Part shown: one piece after another, positions 16,842 through 21,696 of the stretch
Layout: each line of letters begins with the position of its first letter
How positions within the stretch are numbered: the first letter of the stretch is position 1
From: Pseudomonadota bacterium
GTDB lineage: Bacteria; Myxococcota; Myxococcia; Myxococcales; Anaeromyxobacteraceae
Length of the DNA stretch: 21,696 nt
Direction: 5' to 3'
NCBI GenBank assembly: GCA_023411405.1
Contig: JAEYOU010000372.1
Location: 1 to 21,696, forward strand
Program-made: the position numbers and the translations under genes
The notes under the pieces: model-generated
What the model was told of the DNA's origin: nothing
What the model saw: the letters and a program-made list of their open reading frames with translations, nothing else
The model's database searches: none

Positions 16842-17210
16842 CTAGAACGGGGTGCTCCCGTCCTCGGGCTCGGGCGCGAGGTCGTCCCCCGGCTCGTTGT
16901 CGGCCTCGGCCGCCTCGACGTCGAAGATGCGCATCGGGCTGCGCTGACCGACATCCAGGTCCTGGACGTAGGTGATCCGGACCATGCTCCCGATCGATAC
17001 CTTGGCCATCTTGGCGATGAGGTCCTGGGTCAGGACCACCGCCTTGATGTCACCGCCCTCATCCCGGATGTCCGCGACGATCTCGCGCCCGAAGCGGCCT
17101 TCGCGCTCGCGCCGCTTCACGTACGTGCCGACAACCTTCTGCCCGAAGCCCGTGAACCGCACGCTGGGGACGTAGGGCTCGCCCTCGACCTTGTTGAAGC
17201 GCGGACCCAT
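16842..17210 (-). CDS. Small phage-type protein with OB-fold-like stretch
   Basis: The 122-residue product starts at ATG 17210 with GGAGG 7 nt upstream, overlapping the preceding stop by one base (TGATG), so it is translationally coupled. The segment VSIGSMVRITYVQDLDVGQ followed by SPMRIFDVEA (about 80-108) looks like the end of an OB-fold as in small phage proteins that accompany replication genes. The tail is acidic (EADNEPGDDLAPEPEDG), as in many single-stranded DNA-binding proteins. A role as ssDNA-binding protein is inference only; no specific family was recognised. Confidence 0.72.
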   Translation of the reverse strand: MGPRFNKVEGEPYVPSVRFTGFGQKVVGTYVKRREREGRFGREIVADIRDEGGDIKAVVLTQDLIAKMAKVSIGSMVRITYVQDLDVGQRSPMRIFDVEAAEADNEPGDDLAPEPEDGSTPF

Positions 17211-17950
17211 CACTGCACCTCCTGCCGGAGAGCGGCGAGCTTCGCCGCCTCGGCCCGGGCCTGCGCCATCGCCTGCTCCGCCCGGCGGACCTGCCCTTCC
17301 AGCTGGGCCTGGGCGTACGCGCGCAGCAGCGCCGGCCGCGATCCCCCGAGCCCCTGGGCGTCGCGGGCGAACGGCGCGAGCGCCGCCAGGGGCGACTCCC
17401 CGGAGACCAGACCGCAGTTCTCGGCGTGGCCCTGCCACTCGCGCCGCCCGCAGCACGGGCAGATGCCGTCCGCCCCGACCCACCCCTCGAAGCTGCGGAG
17501 GCACATCGGGCAGGTGACGTCACCGAGGTTGATGGCACCGATCGTGTCGAGGCCGCAGGCGCTGCTCTCCTCCCACAGCCGGTGAACGAGGTGGAGCCCC
17601 GGCTTGGGCCGGCGCTGAGCCACCCGGCTCTCCGGCAGCGTCGCCGCGATGGCACCCAGGTCGACGTCGGGTGCCCGAAGCGTCGCGGAGAGCGACTCCG
17701 CCTCGGCACTGCCCTTCGCCGGGAGGCTCGGGCCGCGGGTGGCGCGAGCCTGCGCCGCCGTGAGCTCGCCCCGCATCACCAGGTGCGCCCGGTAGATGCC
17801 CGGGTACGTGATGTGCTCCGGCGGGATGTCGAACTGATCGATGAGGGCCTTGTAGACGGCGAGGTTCGTTTCCCCCGCCTTGATCTTGGCGTACGCCAAC
17901 TGCGCGCGTGACGCCTCGCTGAAGATGCTGGGGCTGGTCTGACCTTCCAT
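17210..17950 (-). CDS. Zinc-ribbon hypothetical protein
   Basis: A 246-residue protein starting at ATG 17950 with AGGGAG 7 nt upstream. In the middle (about 155-180) TCPMCLRSFEGW followed by GICPCCGR makes a CxxC...CxxC zinc ribbon. The C-terminal third is a predicted coiled coil rich in Ala, Gln, Glu and Arg (QLEGQVRRAEQAMAQARAEA). Its stop overlaps the next gene's ATG by one base. It is the first of the tightly coupled leftward replication genes and may start a transcript of its own, with an operator-like cluster 89 nt upstream. Function is not recognised; nucleic acid binding is plausible. Confidence 0.75.
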   Translation of the reverse strand: MEGQTSPSIFSEASRAQLAYAKIKAGETNLAVYKALIDQFDIPPEHITYPGIYRAHLVMRGELTAAQARATRGPSLPAKGSAEAESLSATLRAPDVDLGAIAATLPESRVAQRRPKPGLHLVHRLWEESSACGLDTIGAINLGDVTCPMCLRSFEGWVGADGICPCCGRREWQGHAENCGLVSGESPLAALAPFARDAQGLGGSRPALLRAYAQAQLEGQVRRAEQAMAQARAEAAKLAALRQEVQ

Positions 17951-18038
17951 GCTGGGACTCCCTGGCTCGCGGGTTGAACTGATGTGCGAGGCAGGGCGAA
18001 CCTAAGGCCAGAGCCGAGCGTGACTAGCGGAGAAGGGC

Positions 18039-18058
18039 TGACAGGGCTGTCATGACAG
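18039..18058. promoter_or_regulatory. Operator-like cluster of TGACAG/CTGTCA half-sites
   Basis: Three half-sites alternate in orientation: TGACAG (18039-18044), CTGTCA (18047-18052), TGACAG (18053-18058). The first two form an inverted repeat with a 2-nt centre, and the last two form a 12-bp perfect palindrome, so two overlapping palindromes share the middle half-site. The cluster lies between two leftward genes, ahead of the 17950 gene. Confidence 0.5.
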
Positions 18059-18063
18059 GCCAG

Positions 18064-18555
18064 TCAGAGAAGGTCGAAGCGATCGGTGTACCGACTCCAG
18101 GTCTGGGCCAGGGTGTTGGTCGACGTCGATGCCAGCTTCGCCGCCTCTCCCGCGCTCAGAACATCCTTCCACTTACGCCCAGTGGGCCAGGCGTCCACCG
18201 CAGCCCGAAAGGTCATCGCGTCGACTTGATGCGGGGGCCACCTCGCCTCGAACCACTTCGCAGCCTCTCGCAGTGCCTCATCCGCAACGCGACCTTCACG
18301 AATTGTGCGGCTGGCGTACTCGACCGCGCGAGCGAAGTCGAACCAGGAAAGCGATGTACCGAGCGGCTTCTTGTCGAGGATCTCCATCCCCGCCTTGACT
18401 GCGGCGACCACAGCGCTCGATGGCTTCGGGTCATCGACGAGAACCCACGCCACGTCGGCGAAGTACTCTGCCAGCACGAGCGCGTCCTGTGCCGTTGACC
18501 TCGCCTTCTCATCCGTCGGCAGTGAAGCGCGATCAGGGACCTCGATGGTGGCCAT
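18064..18555 (-). CDS. Hypothetical protein
   Basis: A 163-residue product from ATG 18555; no good ribosome binding site precedes it, so the start is uncertain. The body is helix-rich and soluble. The C-terminal stretch LSAGEAAKLASTSTNTLAQT followed by WSRY resembles a helix-turn-helix used in DNA-binding or small-terminase-like proteins, but the match is too short to name a family. Strongly biased third codon positions support coding. It is the first gene leftward of the iteron region. Confidence 0.68.
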   Translation of the reverse strand: MATIEVPDRASLPTDEKARSTAQDALVLAEYFADVAWVLVDDPKPSSAVVAAVKAGMEILDKKPLGTSLSWFDFARAVEYASRTIREGRVADEALREAAKWFEARWPPHQVDAMTFRAAVDAWPTGRKWKDVLSAGEAAKLASTSTNTLAQTWSRYTDRFDLL

Positions 18556-18676
18556 GCTTCGGGTCTACCGCAGGGGCGCGAAGTGGGCCAGCGCGAGGAG
18601 CTCCGCTCTCCGGCGCGGTCTGCTTGTCGATGAAGCACTCGGCGTTCAGGTCTCCGGCTAGGAGCCGTCTCGGCGC

Positions 18677-18945
18677 GTGTGCCGGGTGTGCCGACCACCC
18701 CGGCGGGGCGTCGGCACGGGATTTCGCCATTGGTGACTATGACTTCTATCTTTCTGTGCCGGGTGTGCCGAGTGTGCCGGGGTTTTGGGGAGGGAGGAGG
18801 GGGGAGCGATGGCGATGCCGGGCCCCGGGGTGGCCTCCGCCAGGCCGGCACACCCGGCACACGAGCGCAACGCCGAGCAATTGCTGCCGTATTCCTGTGC
18901 CGACGCCCCGGCACGGTGACGGCACAGCCGGCACACCCGGCACCC
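18677..18945. repeat. Iteron arrays (9-bp GTGTGCCGG) around a G-rich tract, candidate origin
   Basis: Nine-bp units with consensus GTGTGCCGR stand in direct blocks at 18677-18694 (two) and 18754-18780 (three). The same unit inverted (CCGGCACAC) stands at 18845-18862 (two) and 18919-18945 (three, slightly variant). Single degenerate units lie at 18895-18903 and 18907-18914. Units within a block are directly adjacent. Between the direct and inverted blocks is a G-rich run from 18779 to 18806 with GGGG-TTTT-GGGG followed by AGGGAGGAGGGGGG, which could form a G-quadruplex. No gene with convincing features occupies this 460-bp stretch (18556-19016). Confidence 0.7.
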
Positions 18946-19016
18946 GCCCTTCTCGCAGCAGCACGAGAGGGCCCCAGCGAGTTCCGGCGGGCGCGTCGCT
19001 TGGCCCGCCGCGCTCG

Positions 19017-19217
19017 TCAGTCCGCCCGCGCCAACTCCAGGTCGTCGCCGTTGAGTGTCGCCAGCGCGAGCGTGCCGCCATCGGCATCCGTGAACTCGAC
19101 CTCGTAAGCGCGCCGCGGCGTCTCGTGCACGAGGACGATGGTGCCCACCATCCCGGCGGTCACGCCCTGCTCCGGCACATCCCGTCGCGCGCGAACCACG
19201 TGAAGCATGTCGAACAT
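19017..19217 (-). CDS. DUF4926-type small protein
   Basis: The 66-residue product reads VVRARRDVPEQGVTAGMVGT, then IVLVHETPRRAYEVEFTDAD and TLALATLNGDDLE. That is the DUF4926 pattern (D-PE-G-xxGxVGTVV, AYEVEFxDxxG, LALxxLxxxDL) of a small SH3-like beta barrel. Its biochemical role is not established. Methionine 4 is an alternative start; GAGGT lies 11 nt before ATG 19217. It stands alone, divergent from the packaging genes, with no partner of the kind expected for a toxin-antitoxin pair adjacent. Confidence 0.85.
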   Translation of the reverse strand: MFDMLHVVRARRDVPEQGVTAGMVGTIVLVHETPRRAYEVEFTDADGGTLALATLNGDDLELARAD

Positions 19218-19309
19218 GAACGGACACTACCTCATGAACCCCGGGGCGGCTTCATTTCTCAACGCAAGCGCCGAGCACCCGTGCGCCGGCGAACAATTCG
19301 TGGAACCAA

Positions 19310-19325
19310 TATCAGGATCCTGATA
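19310..19325. promoter_or_regulatory. 16-nt perfect palindrome in the divergent control region
   Basis: TATCAGGATCCTGATA is perfectly self-complementary. It sits in the 192-bp gap between the leftward DUF4926 gene and the rightward packaging genes. That gap (19218-19409) is clearly richer in A and T than its surroundings (19290-19335). This is where a switch regulator of the element would be expected to bind. No convincing -35/-10 pair could be fixed. Confidence 0.55.
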
Positions 19326-19409
19326 ACGAGCAATTGCAAGCGCGAGTAACCCGCGTTCTCCCGATTCCGCCGCTCGTTCCCTCGCCGGCACCCCGCCGCC
19401 TTCCGCGAG

Positions 19410-19712
19410 ATGAGTGCGCCTCCCCCGTTCGTCGTCGATGATTTCGCCATGAGCGACGACGCCCCGATCCGCGTGAGCGACACCGTCCCGCCGCCCGACC
19501 TCCCTGCCGACGTGCAGAACGTCTGGCGCCGCCTCGCCCCGCTCGTGGACCGCAGCGGCGTCGTGGTTCTCCCGCGTCACATCCCGTTCGCCTACCGAGC
19601 GATGTGCGAGCTCGTGGCGCTCTACCGGATGTTCCGCGTGACGCTCACCGACGAGATCCCATGGTTCAAGGTGTTCGGCATCACCGCCCGCCAGGTCGCA
19701 CGGGTCGTCTGA
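19410..19712 (+). CDS. P27-like small-terminase-related protein (short)
   Basis: A 100-residue product; the start could also be ATG 19449, since neither has a clear ribosome binding site. The block VWRRLAPLVDRSGVVVL followed by AYRAMCELVALYRMF aligns with VWLELAQQVDALGVYT and RLMVRSVCEADNIP of the next gene, that is, the helical core of P27-type small terminases. The basic N-terminal DNA-binding segment of that family is missing here. It ends 12 nt before the next ATG, and the two form one transcript. It may be a duplicated, specialised or degenerate terminase subunit. The relation is inferred from eye alignment only. Confidence 0.62.
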   Translation: MSAPPPFVVDDFAMSDDAPIRVSDTVPPPDLPADVQNVWRRLAPLVDRSGVVVLPRHIPFAYRAMCELVALYRMFRVTLTDEIPWFKVFGITARQVARVV

Positions 19713-19724
19713 GGAGAGAACGCC

Positions 19725-20150
19725 ATGCGTGGTCGCCCCCGTCTCCCCGCCCGCGTGAAGGAACTCCGAGGCACGCTCCATCCCGAGCGCGAGCCGAAGA
19801 ACCCCGCGCGCTCCGCAGGCTCCCGTGTCCCGGCACCGCCCCGCGGGATGAGCGAGGGCATGCGGCGCGTGTGGCTGGAGCTCGCGCAGCAGGTCGACGC
19901 TCTCGGGGTCTACACCGCCTCCGATTTCACCTCGTTCCGGCTCATGGTCCGGAGCGTCTGCGAGGCGGACAACATCCCCGACGATGCTCCGCACAGCGCG
20001 CGGGTCCGCTACATCGCCGCTGCCTCCGCCGCGCTCCAGAAGTTCGGCCTCGACCCGGCGTCGCGCTCTCGCGTCGAGTCGATGAAGCCTGCGGAGGGCG
20101 CCGCCGATCCTGACGACGAGTTCGCGCAGGGGCTGCGGGTCGTCCGGTAG
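19725..20150 (+). CDS. Phage terminase small subunit, P27 family
   Basis: The 141-residue protein starts RGRPRLPARVKELRGTLHP, the typical basic N-terminus of P27 small terminases. The helical core is VWLELAQQVDALGVYTASDF at about 46-65, and LQKFGLDPASRSRV near 105-118 is the family's C-terminal signature. The small subunit recognises the packaging site and presents DNA to the large subunit. GAGGAGAG lies 6 nt upstream of the ATG. No large terminase gene follows within the window, which is unusual for a complete phage and expected for satellites that borrow a helper's large subunit. Confidence 0.88.
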   Translation: MRGRPRLPARVKELRGTLHPEREPKNPARSAGSRVPAPPRGMSEGMRRVWLELAQQVDALGVYTASDFTSFRLMVRSVCEADNIPDDAPHSARVRYIAAASAALQKFGLDPASRSRVESMKPAEGAADPDDEFAQGLRVVR

Positions 20151-20445
20151 CTCCCGCCCGACGCACGCACTAAGAGTGCGGTTCAAGCCACTTCCGGGAA
20201 ATGCTTGCCTCAGCGGTGAGCACGGAGGTGGTCGCGGTGCAGTCCAGGGTTCAATTGACAGCACGAGAAGCACGTGAGGGTTCGCCTCCTCCCCTCCCGT
20301 GGTTGGGCTGGCCTCGTGCTGACCGGCCTGGACGCATCGGCTCCTCCCCGTTCTCGCTGCGTCCAGGGGAGTCCGGTCTCGGGTCGCGGGCTCGGGACCG
20401 GGCTCGGGACCGGGCTCCCCGATTCCACATGTACGGGGACCGACC
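20151..20445. other. Non-coding interval with a 12-bp tandem repeat
   Basis: This 295-bp gap separates terS from the next gene. It holds TTGACA at 20255-20260 without a clear -10, and a 12-bp tandem repeat, CGGGCTCGGGAC, at 20387-20398 and 20399-20410 with a partial third copy to 20417. A 249-nt frame (20201-20449) spans it but has atypical third codon positions. A cis-acting packaging or regulatory site is possible. Confidence 0.4.
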
Positions 20446-21003
20446 ATGACACTCGACCAGGCACGCGCGGCAGTGACGAAGGCAGAAGCGGACGACGGGG
20501 CGGCGGAGCAAGCGCTCAAGGAAGCGCAGCGGTCAGAGGCGACTCTCCGCGAGAAGATCGCGGAGGCCGCATGGACGAACGCGAGCGGCGAGGAGCTCGA
20601 CAAGCTCCGGATGGAGCTCGCCACCGCCGAGGCGCGGACGCGGTTCGCGCAGCTGGACGTGCGTCGCGCGCAGGAAGCCGTCGAGCGCGCCAAGGTCGCT
20701 CTCGGACACGTCACGACCTACAAGAAGTTCTTCGGCTCGGTCGTCGAGCAGGCCCAGCGCATCGCGACCCTCGACAACGAGATCGCGGTCATCGCGGCCG
20801 AGGCCCGGCAGCGCATCCTCGCGAAGCTGGAGCAGCGTCAGGTCGCGATCACCGCCGCCCACGAGGCCCTCGGCCACATCCCCGGCAACGTCCGGAGCGC
20901 GGTGAACGACGGGTTCACGCCGGTCGCGCCGCGCATCTGGACGCCGACCCTCGACGCGCTCGCCAGCGTCTCCCCGCAGAACCACTCGGCGGAGGCCCAC
21001 TGA
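20446..21003 (+). CDS. Coiled-coil protein before the capsid gene
   Basis: A 185-residue, highly charged protein made almost entirely of heptad-like Ala/Glu/Lys/Arg helices (RAAVTKAEADDGAAEQALKE; AQLDVRRAQEAVERAKVALG), with no Cys, signal peptide or membrane segment. GGGGA (20435-20439) lies 6 nt before the ATG. Its stop overlaps the next ATG (TGATG). Position directly before a capsid gene and a coiled-coil character are what a capsid scaffolding or size-determining protein would show, but this is inference; no family is recognised. Confidence 0.72.
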   Translation: MTLDQARAAVTKAEADDGAAEQALKEAQRSEATLREKIAEAAWTNASGEELDKLRMELATAEARTRFAQLDVRRAQEAVERAKVALGHVTTYKKFFGSVVEQAQRIATLDNEIAVIAAEARQRILAKLEQRQVAITAAHEALGHIPGNVRSAVNDGFTPVAPRIWTPTLDALASVSPQNHSAEAH

Positions 21004-21530
21004 TGGCCAAGCGAACGAAGTCGCGGCTGATGCGCGAGGCCGAGACGCTCATCCTGGGCGACCCCAACCTCAGCCCCACGGACGCCTTCGCCGCAGCCGT
21101 GTCGGCCGAGGCTACCCGGCAGCGCGCGCTCAGGGACGCGGGCGAGCGGGCGGCTCAGCAAGGGCGCAGGGCGGCCGTCCGGCTCGCGCCCTCGGCATCC
21201 ATCGCATCTCCACCCACGACGGTTCGGCCGGGCCCTGCTCGTGCCGCCCAGGAGCACCCCACCATGAAGAAGCGCACCGTCTCGTTCGCCTCGTTCCTCC
21301 GCAACGTCCGCAACGCCGTCACCGGCAAGGCCCCCACCGACCCGCAGATCCTCGCCGCCGCTCCGACCAACGTGAACCGGGAGGGAGTGGGCAGCGACGG
21401 CGGCTACCTCGTGCCGCCGGACGCGCGGACCGCGGTCGCCGATTCCGTCCTCGGCGAGCTCTCGCTGCTCGGGCTCACCGACCTGAACCGCACGGACCGG
21501 AACGGTAACCGCTGCACCAACCCCGGCTAG
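21003..21530 (+). pseudogene. HK97-type major capsid protein, truncated by IS66
   Basis: The frame from ATG 21003 (GGAGG at 7 nt) encodes 175 residues. Residues 1-87 are a basic and Ala-rich extension. From the internal Met at 21264, with its own AGGAG at 9 nt, comes KKRTVSFASFLRNVRNAVTG and NREGVGSDGGYLVPPDARTA, then VLGELSLLGLTDLNRTDRN. SDGGYLVPPDxRTxxxxxxxxxSLL is the start of HK97-fold major capsid proteins. Such proteins normally continue for about 250 further residues, but homology stops at about 21504 and TAG follows at 21528-21530 inside foreign sequence. The truncated product cannot build a shell. Confidence 0.8.
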
Positions 21531-21696
21531 CGGCGCCGGACCGCCCGCAGCACACTCGCCAGCATGTCAAGCCGGGAGAAGTGGGCGATGCGAGTGGCGG
21601 AGTGGAGGGCGAGCGGGCTCACGTCCCGCGAGTTCTGTGAGGGCAAGGACTTCACCGCGGGTGGTCTGCGCCACTGGGCACACCAGCTGAAGCGCG
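21505..21696 (+). mobile_element. Left end of an IS66-family insertion sequence
   Basis: The capsid frame breaks at GTAACCGC (21505); IS66-family elements begin with GTAA-type terminal inverted repeats. An IS66-type first ORF starts 59 bp further in. The other end and the target-site duplication are beyond the window, so the exact boundary is inferred. Confidence 0.6.
21564..21696 (+). CDS. tnpA: IS66 accessory protein TnpA (partial)
   Basis: From ATG 21564 the frame is open to the window edge (44 codons). The sequence SSREKWAMRVAEWRASGLTS followed by REFCEGKDFTAGGLRHWAHQ matches the small helix-turn-helix protein at the start of IS66-family elements (RxxW, ASGLTxREFCxxxxxxxxxLxxW). The protein probably binds the insertion sequence ends or regulates transposition. 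TnpB and the DDE transposase TnpC should follow outside the window. Confidence 0.82.
   Translation, partial: MSSREKWAMRVAEWRASGLTSREFCEGKDFTAGGLRHWAHQLKR

Noticed and set aside
16640..16954. 104-codon minus-strand frame between the XRE gene and the OB-fold-like gene
   Set aside because: The first half is antisense-like Arg/Ser/Thr-rich sequence in another frame of the 16842 gene; only the acidic last 37 codons look coding, and they have no supported start.
18533..18730. 65-codon minus-strand frame covering the first iteron block
   Set aside because: No ribosome binding site, and it contains the translated iteron (AHPAHAP). It overlaps the start of the 18064-18555 gene.
18420..19349. 309-codon plus-strand frame through the iteron region
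   Set aside because: It is antisense to two genes and reads through the repeats as TPGTPG/GVPGVP-like sequence, with no start signals.
20201..20449. 82-codon frame ending in an ATGA overlap with the coiled-coil gene
   Set aside because: Many A or T third codon positions, unlike neighbours, and an Arg-Ala-Arg-Asp run produced by the 12-bp tandem repeat; the overlap alone is not enough.

Overview
The window looks like a chromosome segment of a very GC-rich delta-proteobacterium-type organism, most likely Myxococcota close to Anaeromyxobacter. This is an inference from GC-saturated third codon positions, the gene families present (PilZ protein, Cys-rich vWA lipoproteins, FadD15-type acyl-CoA synthetase) and dispersed palindromes with the loop TGAGCCTGTCGAA. 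No database search could be run.

Left half, about 1-11710, host backbone. A PilZ-domain gene (minus strand, cut by the window edge) diverges from guaB. guaB and guaA, the two enzymes that turn IMP into GMP, lie in tandem with a pair of oppositely oriented palindromic repeats between them. Then come two tandem paralogous von Willebrand factor A-like lipoproteins, a long-chain acyl-CoA synthetase overlapping a stand-alone response-regulator receiver by 4 nt, and an SCP-2 sterol-carrier-type protein. Directly after the SCP-2 stop codon lies a tandem array of five palindromes with a 64-bp period. Next is the wreck of a zinc/manganese-type ABC transporter operon (znuA, znuC and znuB homologues) with several internal deletions and frame changes.

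Right half, about 11812-21696, an integrated phage-like element. An initiator tRNA-fMet gene marks the left junction. A large serine recombinase reads toward the tRNA, and its last codons run into the tRNA 3' end on the opposite strand. A leftward block follows: a small ORF overlapping the recombinase, a hypothetical protein, a TOPRIM plus SF3-like primase-helicase, an XRE-type regulator, a small protein with an OB-fold-like stretch, a zinc-ribbon protein and a further hypothetical protein. A non-coding stretch at 18.6-18.95 kb carries two direct and two inverted blocks of a 9-bp iteron around a G-rich tract, a good candidate for a replication origin. A small DUF4926-type gene follows. Beyond a divergent intergenic region with a 16-nt palindrome, a rightward packaging and capsid block begins: two tandem P27-type small-terminase-like genes, a coiled-coil protein, and an HK97-type capsid gene with an N-terminal extension and a possible nested start. 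The capsid gene is cut off by the left end of an IS66-family insertion sequence that runs off the window.

The compact order integrase, primase-helicase, regulator, terS, capsid, with no large terminase, portal or protease visible between terS and capsid, suggests a phage satellite (capsid-forming PICI-like) or a reduced prophage, now inactivated by the IS66 insertion.
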